64,000 bases of DNA, from contig NZ_ATUK01000011.1 in assembly GCF_000420165.1 (NCBI RefSeq), positions 286,543-350,542 of the forward strand. Direction: 5' to 3'. The position numbers and the translations under genes were made by a program. The stretch comes from Thioalkalivibrio sp. AKL19. Lineage in GTDB: Bacteria > Pseudomonadota > Gammaproteobacteria > Ectothiorhodospirales > Ectothiorhodospiraceae. Positions 8,843 through 23,479 of this stretch are shown piece by piece (positions within the stretch are counted from its first letter, which is position 1; every line of letters starts with the position of its first letter). Under the pieces are notes generated by a model. That model worked only from the letters and a program-made list of their open reading frames with translations. It made no database searches and was not told the origin of the DNA.

Positions 8843-9388
8843 ATGAGCCGAGACAAACCGGATGTCCAGGGGCGGCGCACGGTCGCCACCAGCCGCCTGT
8901 TCGAGGTGGAGGAACTGGACCTCGAATTCAGCAACGGCGCGCGCACCTGCTTCGAGCGCCTGGTCAGTCGCGGCCACGGGGCGGTGATCATCGCTCCGGT
9001 GCAGACCGACCGGACCGTCCTGTTGATCCGTGAATACGCCGCCGGCACCCACCGCTACGAGCTGGGCCTGCCCAAGGGACGCATGGAGGCGGGCGAGGAC
9101 ATCCTCGCCGCCGCCAATCGCGAGATCATGGAGGAGGTCGGCCACGCCGGGCATCGCCTGACCCATCTGGGCGCGCTGACCGTCGCACCCGGCTACATGG
9201 CTCACCAGACCCACCTGGTGCTGGCCGAGGACCTGTATCCGCGGACCGCGGAAGGTGACGAGCCGGAGGCGCTCGAGGTGGTACCCTGGTCGCTGGATCG
9301 CCTCACCGAGCTGGTCGCCCGCGAGGACCTGACCGAGGCGCGCTCCATCGCCGCGCTGTACATGGTGCGCGATTACCTCGACGCTTGA
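8843..9388 (+). CDS. nudE: ADP compounds hydrolase NudE
   Basis: A 181-residue Nudix hydrolase. The Nudix box spans about residues 79-101, with GRMEAGE and REIMEEVG giving the metal-binding glutamates. The N-terminal FEVEELDLEFSNGARTCFERL and the RYELGLPKGRMEAGED stretch are characteristic of NudE, which cleaves ADP-ribose, NADH and diadenosine polyphosphates. It is followed after 51 bases by cysQ, a common neighbour of nudE in gammaproteobacteria, which supports the specific assignment over NudF (ADP-ribose pyrophosphatase). The start ATG follows a GGGAGGG. Confidence 0.88.
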   Translation: MSRDKPDVQGRRTVATSRLFEVEELDLEFSNGARTCFERLVSRGHGAVIIAPVQTDRTVLLIREYAAGTHRYELGLPKGRMEAGEDILAAANREIMEEVGHAGHRLTHLGALTVAPGYMAHQTHLVLAEDLYPRTAEGDEPEALEVVPWSLDRLTELVAREDLTEARSIAALYMVRDYLDA

Positions 9389-9439
9389 GCGCAACCCTGC
9401 CAAGCTAGACGGAACGTTCCGGGAAAACGGGAGTTCCCC

Positions 9440-10273
9440 ATGCATGCTCCGCCGAAGGATTCGGCTCTTACTGCCCTGATGCACGAGGTGGCTGCGCTGG
9501 CCGACCTGGCCGGCCATGCGATCCTCGAGCTCTACGAGACGCGCTTTGCGGTCACCGAAAAGGCCGATCATTCGCCGCTCACCGAGGCCGACCTGGCTGC
9601 CCACCGAATCCTTGCCAATGGGCTGGCCGACATCGACCCCGATTGGCCCGTGTTGTCGGAGGAGGGGCAGGACGTGCCCTTCGAGCGCCGTCGCCAGTGG
9701 CAGACCTACTGGTTGATCGATCCCCTCGACGGCACCCGCGAGTTCGTCAAACGCAGCGGCGAATTTACCGTGAACGTGGCCTTGATCCACAACCACGAGC
9801 CGGTGCTGGGCGTCGTCTGGTGCCCGGTGCTCAAGCGCCTGTACGCCGGTCATCGCGACGGCGTGGCGATCCGGCGTGACGAGGATCAGCCCCCGCGGGA
9901 TATCGCGGTGGCGCGCGAGCGCATCGGGACGGAGCACCCGCTGGTGGCCGGCAGTCGTTCGCACGGCGCGGAGCGGCTCAAGGTCGTGCTGGAGCGGCTG
10001 GGGCCCCACGACCTGGTCAGCATGGGCAGCTCCATGAAGCTGTGCCTGGTGGCCGAGGGGGCGGCCGACATCTATCCGCGTCTGGGCCCCACCAGCGAAT
10101 GGGACACCGCCGCGGCCCATGCCGTGGTAAAGGCCGCGGGCGGACGGGTGGTCGACCTCAACGGCGAGGATCTGCGCTACAACACGCGCGAGAGCCTGCT
10201 GAACCCGGAGTTCCTGGTGTGCGCGGGCAACCCCGACGCCTGGCTCCGGCGCCTGGGGCTTCCGGACACCTGA
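9440..10273 (+). CDS. cysQ: 3'(2'),5'-bisphosphate nucleotidase CysQ
   Basis: A 277-residue inositol-phosphatase-superfamily enzyme that removes the 3'-phosphate from 3'-phosphoadenosine 5'-phosphate, a by-product of sulfate assimilation that inhibits exonucleases. Visible motifs are the metal ligand glutamates in EADLAAHRIL and LSEEG, the WLIDPLDGTREFVKR core and the C-terminal SEWDTAAAHAVVKAAGG. Length and the EFVKR variant fit CysQ rather than SuhB. The protein is activated by Mg2+ and inhibited by Li+ or Ca2+ in studied members. It shares strand and close spacing with nudE; both remove nucleotide by-products. Confidence 0.93.
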   Translation: MHAPPKDSALTALMHEVAALADLAGHAILELYETRFAVTEKADHSPLTEADLAAHRILANGLADIDPDWPVLSEEGQDVPFERRRQWQTYWLIDPLDGTREFVKRSGEFTVNVALIHNHEPVLGVVWCPVLKRLYAGHRDGVAIRRDEDQPPRDIAVARERIGTEHPLVAGSRSHGAERLKVVLERLGPHDLVSMGSSMKLCLVAEGAADIYPRLGPTSEWDTAAAHAVVKAAGGRVVDLNGEDLRYNTRESLLNPEFLVCAGNPDAWLRRLGLPDT

Positions 10274-10290
10274 AGCCCGGCCCGCGCGCG

Positions 10291-12777
<2,487 letters not shown>

Positions 12778-12820
12778 CAAGGCGTCTCCAGAAAAGAGGT
12801 GAGGGGCCGCCGCTTCGGGT

Positions 12821-14110
12821 TTATCCCTCGCGAGCGACGGCGCGATAGCCGATATCTGTCCGGCAGTATATATCGTTGAAGTGGATTCGTTGCACGGCCG
12901 CGTAGGCCTTTGCCTGCGCGCTCCTGACGTCCGCCCCGAGACCGACTACGCAGAGCACGCGGCCGCCGGCGGTCACGACCCGGCCCTCGCTGTCGATGGC
13001 GGTTCCGGCGTGGAACACATGGGCGTCGGGGTCGGCCTCGACGGCTTCCAGGCCGTTGATCACGTCGCCCTTGCGGTACTCGCCGGGGTAGCCACCGGCG
13101 GCCAGGACCACGCCCAGGGCGACCCGAGGGTCCCACTCTGCCCGGGCTTTGTCGAGGCGGCCGTCGAGCGCGGCCTCCACCAGTTCGGTGAGGTCGGAGT
13201 CCAGGCGGCTCAGGATCGGCTGGGTCTCCGGGTCGCCGAAGCGGCAGTTGAACTCCAGTACCTTCGGATGGCCCGCGGCGTCGATCATCACGCCGGCATA
13301 GAGAAAGCCGGTATAGCGCTCGCCGTCCAAGGCCATGCCCCGCACGGTCGGCTCGATGACCTCGCGCAGGATGCGCTCGTGGAGGTGGTCGGTCACCACC
13401 GGGGCCGGGGAGTAGGCGCCCATGCCGCCGGTGTTGGGGCCCTGATCACCGTTGTCACGCGCCTTGTGGTCCTGCGAGGAGGCCAGGGGCAGTACGTGCT
13501 CGCCGTCCACCATGCAGATGAAGCTGGCCTCTTCCCCGGTCAGGAATTCCTCGATCACGACCCGGTTACCGGCCGCGCCAAACGCGTTACCGGCCAGCAT
13601 GTCGTGCACCGCGGCGCGTGCCTCGTCCTCCGTCTGCGCGAGGATCACGCCCTTGCCGGCGGCAAGACCGTCGGCCTTGACCACGATGGGCGCGCCGTGG
13701 GCGGCGATGAACTCCAGCGCCGCCGTTTCGTCCTCGAAGCTGCCGTAGGCGGCGGTCGGGATGCCGTGGCGCTGCATGAAGTCCTTGGCGAAGGACTTCG
13801 AGCCCTCCAGTTGTGCGGCCCGGGCAGAGGGGCCGAAGCAGCGCCGGCCCGCGGCGCGGAACGCATCCACCACGCCGGCCACCAGCGGGGCCTCGGGCCC
13901 GACCACGGTAAAGTCGACGGCCTCGCGCTCCGCCAGCGCCAGCAGCGCGTCGATGTCGGTCACGCCGACCTCGACGTTCTCGCACTTGGCCTCGCGCGCG
14001 GTGCCTGCGTTGCCGGGGGCTACCAGGACGCGTTCGATGCGCGGCGACTGCGCCAGCTTCCAGGCCAGCGCGTGCTCGCGGCCGCCGTTGCCGATTACCA
14101 GTACGTTCAT
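12821..14110 (-). CDS. purD: Phosphoribosylamine-glycine ligase
   Basis: A 429-residue ATP-grasp ligase for the second step of purine synthesis (phosphoribosylamine + glycine + ATP to GAR). The N-terminus [20 protein letters not shown] is diagnostic; the ATP-grasp segments [16 protein letters not shown] and [10 protein letters not shown] and the [14 protein letters not shown] signature follow in order. It starts seven bases after purH stops, the usual purH-purD operon order, so both should be made from one transcript. Size and motifs are normal. Confidence 0.97.
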   Translation of the reverse strand: MNVLVIGNGGREHALAWKLAQSPRIERVLVAPGNAGTAREAKCENVEVGVTDIDALLALAEREAVDFTVVGPEAPLVAGVVDAFRAAGRRCFGPSARAAQLEGSKSFAKDFMQRHGIPTAAYGSFEDETAALEFIAAHGAPIVVKADGLAAGKGVILAQTEDEARAAVHDMLAGNAFGAAGNRVVIEEFLTGEEASFICMVDGEHVLPLASSQDHKARDNGDQGPNTGGMGAYSPAPVVTDHLHERILREVIEPTVRGMALDGERYTGFLYAGVMIDAAGHPKVLEFNCRFGDPETQPILSRLDSDLTELVEAALDGRLDKARAEWDPRVALGVVLAAGGYPGEYRKGDVINGLEAVEADPDAHVFHAGTAIDSEGRVVTAGGRVLCVVGLGADVRSAQAKAYAAVQRIHFNDIYCRTDIGYRAVAREG

Positions 14111-14117
14111 CAGGACC

Positions 14118-15683
14118 TCAGTGGCGGAAGTGGCGCATGCCGGTGAACAGCATGGCGATGTCGTGCTCGTTAGCCGCGTCGATGACTTCCTGGTCGCGCA
14201 TCGAGCCGCCCGGCTGGATCACCGCGGTGATGCCGGCCTCGGCGGCGGCATCGATGCCGTCACGGAACGGGAAGAAGGCATCCGAGGCCATCACCGAGCC
14301 GGCCACCTGCAGGCCCTCGTCGGCGGCCTTGATGCCGGCGATGCGGGCGGAGTACACGCGGCTCATCTGCCCGGCCCCGACCCCGATGGTCTGCTCGTCG
14401 CGGGCATAGACGATGGCGTTGGACTTCACGTACTTGCCCACCTGCCAGGCGAAGCAGAGGTCCTTCATCTCCTGTTCCGAGGGCGCGCGCGCGGTCACGG
14501 TCTTCAGCTCCACATCGGCCAGGCTGCCGCGATCGGCATCCTGTACCAGGAGCCCGCCGCCGATGCGCTTGTAGTCGAGGCCGGGACCGACACCCGCCGG
14601 CGGGATCTCCAGCACGCGAACATTCTTCTTGGTGGCCAGCGCGCGCAGGGCGCCCGGCGTGATCTCGGGGGCGATGACCACCTCGACGAACTGGCGGCTG
14701 ACGATCGCGTGCGCGGTGTCGCCGTCCAGCGGGCGGTTGAAGGCAATGATGCCGCCGAAGGCGGAGGTCGGGTCGGTCTGGAAGGCGCGTTCGTAGGCCA
14801 TCAGCTGGGTCGGGGCAACGGCCACGCCGCAGGGGTTGGCGTGCTTGACGATCACGCAGGCCCCGGCCTCGAACTGGCGCACGCACTCCCAGGCGGCATC
14901 GGCATCCGCCAGGTTGTTGTAGGACAGCGACTTGCCCTGATGCTGGTGGTAGCTGGCCAGGGTGCCGGGGGTGGGCTGCGGGTCGCGGTAGAACGCGGCG
15001 CGCTGGTGCGGGTTCTCGCCGTAGCGCAGGGTCTCCACCCGCTCGAAGGTGGCGTTCATCTGCCCGGGGAAGGGCGCGATCTCGCCATCCTCGTCCAGGC
15101 CCGACAGGTAGTTGCTGATCGCGGCATCGTAGCGCGCCACGTGATCGAAGGCCGCCACCGCCAGACGGAAGCGCAGCGACGGCGGGAGCTCGCCCTGGTC
15201 GCCGATGGCCGCTGCGATCTCGCTGTACTGGTCGGGGCTGGTGGCCACGGCCACGTCACGATAGTTCTTCGCCGCCGCGCGCAGCATGGCCGGGCCGCCG
15301 ATGTCGATGTTCTCGATGGCGTCTTCCAGGCTGCAGCCGGGACGGGCCACCGTCGCCTCGAACGGGTAGAGGTTCACCACCAGCAGGTCGATCGGCGGGA
15401 TGTCCTGCTCGGCCATCACCGCGGAGTCGATGTCGCGCCGGCCCAGCAGCCCGCCGTGGATGCGCGGGTGCAGGGTCTTGACCCGGCCGTCCATGATCTC
15501 GGGGAAGCCCGTGTGCGCGGAAACCTCGATGACCGGAAGGTTGTTTTCGGCCAGCAGGCGGGCGGTTCCGCCGGTGGACAGAAGCTCGACGCCGCGCTCG
15601 TGCAAGGCGCGGGCGAGTTCCACGACGCCGGTCTTCTCGGAGACCGACAAAAGGGCGCGCTGGATGGGACGGCTGGGGGTCAT
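14118..15683 (-). CDS. purH: Bifunctional AICAR formyltransferase/IMP cyclohydrolase
   Basis: A 521-residue enzyme catalysing the last two steps of IMP synthesis. The N-terminal cyclohydrolase (MGS-like) domain includes [29 protein letters not shown] and [15 protein letters not shown]; the C-terminal transformylase domain has the catalytic KHANPCGVA, the SAFGG segment, and [19 protein letters not shown] chose the ATG at 15683 because it fits the family N-terminus; a longer open frame upstream has no homology. A TATAAT on the minus strand at 15714-15719, about 30 bases before the start, is a plausible -10 element, but no good -35 is seen. Confidence 0.97.
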   Translation of the reverse strand: MTPSRPIQRALLSVSEKTGVVELARALHERGVELLSTGGTARLLAENNLPVIEVSAHTGFPEIMDGRVKTLHPRIHGGLLGRRDIDSAVMAEQDIPPIDLLVVNLYPFEATVARPGCSLEDAIENIDIGGPAMLRAAAKNYRDVAVATSPDQYSEIAAAIGDQGELPPSLRFRLAVAAFDHVARYDAAISNYLSGLDEDGEIAPFPGQMNATFERVETLRYGENPHQRAAFYRDPQPTPGTLASYHQHQGKSLSYNNLADADAAWECVRQFEAGACVIVKHANPCGVAVAPTQLMAYERAFQTDPTSAFGGIIAFNRPLDGDTAHAIVSRQFVEVVIAPEITPGALRALATKKNVRVLEIPPAGVGPGLDYKRIGGGLLVQDADRGSLADVELKTVTARAPSEQEMKDLCFAWQVGKYVKSNAIVYARDEQTIGVGAGQMSRVYSARIAGIKAADEGLQVAGSVMASDAFFPFRDGIDAAAEAGITAVIQPGGSMRDQEVIDAANEHDIAMLFTGMRHFRH

Positions 15684-16176
15684 GCGGGGCCTCGGAATCG
15701 GGTCAAAACCGCCATTATATCGAACGCGCGGCACAGATGGACGGGCAGCGAAAGGTGCCGGGCCGGGGCCGGCGGGGCGGGCCTCAACTTGTAATTTTTG
15801 CGCAAAACCTTCAGGGTATAAAAACGATTTCGGACACAACGCCCGCGTTCAGACGCAGCGCGCGGCGCCGCAAGCGATCCCCGAGCCAGGCGGGATGGGC
15901 CCGCCAGACCACGGCTCGGCATCCGGGTAATGAAGAGCCCTCCGGATGTGCAGGATGAACCGGCCAGGCCGGTGCCGGGTGCTGCGAACAACGCACCTGG
16001 CGCATTGATACCCGAACACCAGGTGACCATCGCCTGGCGCGATCGGGCTGCTGGCGAGACCGCCGAGGAATGCGGGGGTCGCGGTTCACTGCGTTTGCGG
16101 GGTGTTGTGCCGACGGATCGGCCCCGGGCCCGTCCGTTCACGCTTACAACAGCAGCAAAAGCCAAGAGGAACCAGC
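15684..16176. promoter_or_regulatory. Divergent purH / betaine-synthesis intergenic region with AT-rich island
   Basis: About 490 bases without a credible gene separate purH (minus) and the glycine methyltransferase gene (plus). The purH side carries a TATAAT on the minus strand (15714-15719). An AT-rich patch at 15787-15833 stands out in otherwise very GC-rich DNA; it holds the 12-base perfect palindrome TTTTGCGCAAAA at 15796-15807 and a TATAAA at 15817-15822. The palindrome looks like a regulator-binding site. The remaining ~340 bases upstream of the betaine genes show no recognisable element, implying a long 5' leader or a promoter I could not identify. Confidence 0.4.
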
Positions 16177-16995
16177 ATGGCAGCGAACATCAAGAATGAT
16201 CAGGACTTCGGTGACAAGCCGACCGAACGCCGCGATACCGAGAACTACCTCAACGAGTACACCACCGGCTTCGTCGACAAGTGGGATGACCTGATCGACT
16301 GGGACAACCGCGCCAAGAGCGAAGGCACCTTCTTCATCGAGGAACTGAAGAAGCGTGGCGCCAAGCGCGTGCTGGACGTGGCTGCCGGTACCGGTTTCCA
16401 TTCCGTGCAGCTCCTCGAGGCCGGTTTCGACGTGGTGACCGCCGACGGTGCGCCGGAGATGCTCGTCAAGGCCTTCGAGAACGGTCGCAAGCGCGGGCAC
16501 ATCCTGCGCACCGTGCAGGCCGACTGGCGCATGCTGAACCGCGATATCTACGGCCGCTACGACGCCGTGGTCTGTCTCGGCAACTCGTTTACCCACCTGT
16601 TCAATGAACACGACCGCCGCAAGGCACTGGCCGAGTTCTACTCCGCCCTGAACCACGATGGCGTGCTGATCCTTGACCAGCGCAACTACGACACCATCAT
16701 GGACCACGGCTACTCGTCCAAGCACACCTACTACTACTGCGGCGACGACGTCCAGGTGCAGCCGGCCCACGTTGACGAAGGCCTGGCGCGCTTCCAGTAC
16801 AAGTTCCCGGATGGCTCCGAGTACTTCCTGAACATGTTCCCGCTGCGCAAGGCCTATGTCCGCCGCCTGATGCGCGAGGTCGGTTTCCAGAAGATCGAGA
16901 CCTACGGGGACTTCCAGGAGACCTACCGCGAGACCGATCCCGACTTCTTCATCCACGTGGCCGACAAGCGTTATATCGAGGGCGAGGAACGATGA
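16177..16995 (+). CDS. gsmt: Glycine/sarcosine N-methyltransferase
   Basis: A 272-residue class I SAM-dependent methyltransferase that methylates glycine to sarcosine and then dimethylglycine, the first two steps of de novo glycine betaine synthesis. The SAM-binding motif I is LDVAAGTGFH (residues 66-75); the N-terminal YLNEYTTGFVDKWDDLIDW and later CLGNSFTHLF and LDQRNYDTIMD match halophile GSMTs such as those of Halorhodospira. The protein is acidic. AAGAGGA precedes the ATG. The downstream SDMT gene overlaps it by four bases (ATGA), so the pathway is one transcriptional and translational unit. Each betaine uses three SAM, which explains the nearby metH. Confidence 0.94.
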   Translation: MAANIKNDQDFGDKPTERRDTENYLNEYTTGFVDKWDDLIDWDNRAKSEGTFFIEELKKRGAKRVLDVAAGTGFHSVQLLEAGFDVVTADGAPEMLVKAFENGRKRGHILRTVQADWRMLNRDIYGRYDAVVCLGNSFTHLFNEHDRRKALAEFYSALNHDGVLILDQRNYDTIMDHGYSSKHTYYYCGDDVQVQPAHVDEGLARFQYKFPDGSEYFLNMFPLRKAYVRRLMREVGFQKIETYGDFQETYRETDPDFFIHVADKRYIEGEER

Positions 16996-17840
16996 GCGAG
17001 AACTACTCCGACGTAGTCGAGACCGCTCGCGACTACTACAACAGCGAGGACGCCGACACCTTCTACAAGATGGTGTGGGGTGGTGAAGACCTCCATATCG
17101 GTTTGTACGAATACAAGGACGAGCCGATCGGCGACGCCAGCCGCCGTACCGTCGCGCACATGTCCGATCTCCTGGGCGAGCCGCAGCCAGAATGGCGCGT
17201 GCTCGACATGGGCGCCGGTTACGGCGGTGTCGCGCGCTACCTGGTGGAAAACTACGGTTGTGATGTCACCGCGCTGAACCTGTCCGAGAAGGAAAACGAG
17301 CGCGATCGCGAGATCAACAAGGCGCGTCACCTCGACGACAAGATCACCGTGGTCGACGGCTCCTTCGAGAAGGTCGACGAGCCGGACGAATCCTACGATG
17401 TCGTCTGGTCCGAGGACTCCTTCCTGCACAGCCAGAACGAAGACAAGAAGAAGGTGATCCAGGAGGCCGCGCGCGTCCTGAAGCCGGGTGGCTGGCTGAT
17501 CTTCACCGATCCGATGCAGACCGACGACTGCCCGGATGGCGTGCTGGACCCGATCCTGGCCCGCATCCATCTGGATTCGCTGGCGAGCCCGTCGCTGTAC
17601 CGCGAGGCGGCCAAGGCGGCCGGCCTGGAAGAGGTCAGCTTCGAGGAGCACTCCGGTCAGATCTCGACCCATTACGGTCGCGTGAAGCAGGAGCTCGAGT
17701 CCCGCGAGGACGAGCTGAAGAACTACATCTCGCAGGACTACATCGACCGCATGAAGCAGGGCCTGCAGCACTGGGTCGATGGCGGCAACTCGGGTTACCT
17801 GACCTGGGGCATCTTCCGCTTCCGCAAGCCGGCCCGCTAA
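16992..17840 (+). CDS. sdmt: Sarcosine/dimethylglycine N-methyltransferase
   Basis: A 282-residue SAM-dependent methyltransferase completing betaine synthesis (sarcosine to dimethylglycine to betaine). The N-terminal ARDYYNSEDADTFYKMVWGG and DLHIGLYE segments are typical, motif I is LDMGAGYGG (71-79), and the acidic post-I segment contains NLSEKENERDREIN. The C-terminal half includes IFTDPMQTDDCPDGVLDPI and RIHLDSLASPSLYR. It overlaps the glycine methyltransferase gene by ATGA. The two-enzyme split (rather than a fusion) is the arrangement known in Ectothiorhodospiraceae and cyanobacteria. No betaine transporter is adjacent. Confidence 0.94.
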   Translation: MSENYSDVVETARDYYNSEDADTFYKMVWGGEDLHIGLYEYKDEPIGDASRRTVAHMSDLLGEPQPEWRVLDMGAGYGGVARYLVENYGCDVTALNLSEKENERDREINKARHLDDKITVVDGSFEKVDEPDESYDVVWSEDSFLHSQNEDKKKVIQEAARVLKPGGWLIFTDPMQTDDCPDGVLDPILARIHLDSLASPSLYREAAKAAGLEEVSFEEHSGQISTHYGRVKQELESREDELKNYISQDYIDRMKQGLQHWVDGGNSGYLTWGIFRFRKPAR

Positions 17841-17870
17841 TCGCGCGCAGGACCGAGGGGCTGGCCGCCG

Positions 17871-18605
17871 TCAGGCGGGCAGCCGCCTCCAGACCCCGTC
17901 CACGCGGCCTTCGAGCGGCTGGAAGCGGGTCTTGTATTCCATCTTCGGCGCCTGGTCGATCCAGTAGCCGAGGTAGACATGGGGCAGACCCAGGCGGTGC
18001 GCATGTGCCACCTGGGTCAGGATTGCGAGGGTGCCCAGGCCGCGACGCGGCTGGTCCGGATCGAAGAAGCTGTACATCGCCGACAGCCCCTGCGGGGTGC
18101 GGTCGGTGACGGCCACCGCCACCAGCGTACCGGCCTGGCGGAATTCGATCAGATCCACCGGGCCGTTGCGGTGCGCAAGCATCCCCGCGTATTCCTCGTG
18201 CCCCATCTGCTCCATGCCGCCGCCCGCGTGGCGGCTGGCCTGGTAGCGCGAAAACAACGGCATGTGCTCGTCGAGATCGGCGGCGGGCCCTGTCCCGGGC
18301 TGCTCCGGCGGGCGCCGGATGGCAACCGCGAGATCGTGGTTGCGGTTCAGGCAGCGGCGCTGGCTCCGGTTCGGGCGGAAATTCGCCACCGGGATACGCA
18401 CCGGCACGCAGGCGGCGCACTCGGGGCAATGATGCCGATAGACAAACTGGCCGCTGCGGCGAAAGCCCTCGGCGAGTAGCTGGCCAAAGCGCGCCCCGCC
18501 CAGACTGACCGCGGGGTCGACCAGCAGACTCTGCATCTCGCGGTCGTCCAGATAGGGGCAGGCCTGCGGGGCAGTGATGAACCAGCGGATCGGATGTTCC
18601 TGCAT
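17871..18605 (-). CDS. bpt: Aspartate/glutamate leucyltransferase (Bpt, arginyltransferase family)
   Basis: A 244-residue aminoacyl-tRNA-protein transferase that adds leucine from Leu-tRNA to proteins with N-terminal Asp or Glu, marking them for ClpS/ClpAP degradation. The N-terminal [16 protein letters not shown], the [17 protein letters not shown] cysteine cluster and the C-terminal [17 protein letters not shown] segment are diagnostic of the ATE/Bpt family. The common neighbours aat, infA and clpA are not seen. It lies on the minus strand between the betaine genes and metH, 30 bases from the SDMT stop, so it interrupts what would otherwise be a methyl-cycle block. Confidence 0.93.
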   Translation of the reverse strand: MQEHPIRWFITAPQACPYLDDREMQSLLVDPAVSLGGARFGQLLAEGFRRSGQFVYRHHCPECAACVPVRIPVANFRPNRSQRRCLNRNHDLAVAIRRPPEQPGTGPAADLDEHMPLFSRYQASRHAGGGMEQMGHEEYAGMLAHRNGPVDLIEFRQAGTLVAVAVTDRTPQGLSAMYSFFDPDQPRRGLGTLAILTQVAHAHRLGLPHVYLGYWIDQAPKMEYKTRFQPLEGRVDGVWRRLPA

Positions 18606-18722
18606 GGCGCTATCGTGACAGTTCTGCTCACGGGCGCAACCAGGCCGCATCCGGGGCCGCCACGAGACACGAAAGGGCCTGCCACCAGGGTGGGCTCCAC
18701 GCACGGGATGGAACCCCGGCGT

Positions 18723-18755
18723 GTACACTTATCCCATTCGAAACCAATGGTGTAC
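18723..18755 (+). promoter_or_regulatory. Nested inverted repeat just upstream of metH
   Basis: GTACAC (18723-18728) pairs with GTGTAC (18750-18755), and the inner CCATT (18734-18738) pairs with AATGG (18746-18750). In RNA this would form a hairpin with a five-base bulge ending five bases before the metH ATG, where the ribosome must bind. No clear Shine-Dalgarno is visible there. It could be a regulator site in DNA or a translation-controlling hairpin; it does not match any methionine riboswitch I know. Confidence 0.35.
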
Positions 18756-18760
18756 GGCAC

Positions 18761-22552
<3,792 letters not shown>

Positions 22553-22606
22553 GTCCGCGATCCTGCCTCCGGGCGGGCCGGGTGACCGGCACCGACCCGG
22601 CAAACT

Positions 22607-22640
22607 GCGAGCCCCGCCCCGTGCGGGGCTCGCTTTGTTT
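22607..22640 (+). terminator. Rho-independent terminator after metH
   Basis: An 11-base-pair perfect GC-rich stem (22607-22617 with 22623-22633) with loop CCCGT is followed directly by TTTGTTT. It stands 54 bases after the metH stop and 70 bases before the next gene. Confidence 0.85.
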
Positions 22641-22709
22641 GGGGTACCGCGCCACACTGGACGGGTCCGTCCCCTTTCGGATGGGCTTGGCCCCAACCGG
22701 AGTCCGCGC

Positions 22710-23102
22710 ATGTCCGCTCGTGAACCCGCGATCGACGCTCGACCGGCGATGCTCCGCAATCATCCGTTCGGCTTCATTCTGAGCCTGGTGCTGATCCCGG
22801 CCTTCGGCCTGGGCCTGCTGATCCTGCTGTGGTGGTATCTGCAGACCCGTTCGGTGCGCCTGCGCATCGACGCCGACCAGGTGCATCTCGAACGCGGCCT
22901 GTTGTCGAAGTCGCACGTGGACCTCGATATCGGCCAGATCCGCACGGTGAAGGTGGACCAGAGCTTCTTCGACCGGATCTTCCGTGTCGGCCAGATCGCG
23001 GTGTACACGACCGGCGACAACCCGGAATTCCGGGTTAGCGGCATCCCGGACCCCAACCGGGTGCGCGAGTACGTTCGGGAGCGCCGCGAGGCCGTGGCAT
23101 GA
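22710..23102 (+). CDS. PH domain-containing (bPH2/DUF304) membrane protein
   Basis: A 130-residue protein with one or two N-terminal membrane helices (about residues 22-46) followed by a bacterial pleckstrin-like domain: RSVRLRIDADQVHLERGLLSK, HVDLDIGQIRTVKVDQSF, FRVGQIAVYTTGD and IPDPNRVREYVRERR. This is the YdbS/YdbT-like pattern in which the domain sits on the cytoplasmic face. Function in the family is poorly known. A small membrane-protein gene overlaps its stop by four bases, suggesting the two act together. Confidence 0.82.
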   Translation: MSAREPAIDARPAMLRNHPFGFILSLVLIPAFGLGLLILLWWYLQTRSVRLRIDADQVHLERGLLSKSHVDLDIGQIRTVKVDQSFFDRIFRVGQIAVYTTGDNPEFRVSGIPDPNRVREYVRERREAVA

Positions 23103-23422
23103 GCCGCTCCGACCGCCGCGACAGCCGCCTGGCGCTGCGTATCCTGCTCGGCACCTCGGCGCTCGTGGCCCTGTTCGTCGCCCTGCTGGTGCTGGCGGCG
23201 GCCGTGTCCCTCCCGGGGCTGTCGGACTGGGTCGCGCTGACGTTCGATGACGGCATGGGTCTGAAGAACGCGGCCCTGGTCGCGGCCATCGTCTCGGTGC
23301 TGGTGTCGATCGTCTTTGCCCTGGCCGCCGGCGAGGGACTGATCGGGGAGCTGCAGTTCATGATCCCCGGTTTCTTCCTGTTCTTTGTGTTCTTCTGGCT
23401 GATGCTGGCCTGGATCTTTTGA
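23099..23422 (+). CDS. Small three-helix membrane protein
   Basis: A 107-residue protein I do not recognise, with three strongly hydrophobic segments (about 15-38, 55-77 and 85-106) and a charged, basic N-terminus (MSRSDRRDSR) likely to stay in the cytoplasm. It begins in the stop region of the PH-domain gene (ATGA), so coupling is likely. The last helix is very aromatic (FFLFFVFFWLMLAWIF). No catalytic residues are apparent; it may be a partner or scaffold of the PH-domain protein. Confidence 0.75.
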   Translation: MSRSDRRDSRLALRILLGTSALVALFVALLVLAAAVSLPGLSDWVALTFDDGMGLKNAALVAAIVSVLVSIVFALAAGEGLIGELQFMIPGFFLFFVFFWLMLAWIF

Positions 23423-23479
23423 TCCGGGCCCGCTACCCGTGCATCCTTCCCGTCCCCGACAAGCCCCGGAGCCCCCAGC

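Noticed and set aside
18606..18760. Possible SAM, SAH or cobalamin riboswitch ahead of metH
   Set aside because: I searched by eye for the B12-box and for the conserved cores of the SAM-II and SAH elements and found none in these 155 bases; only the bulged hairpin described in the findings is present.
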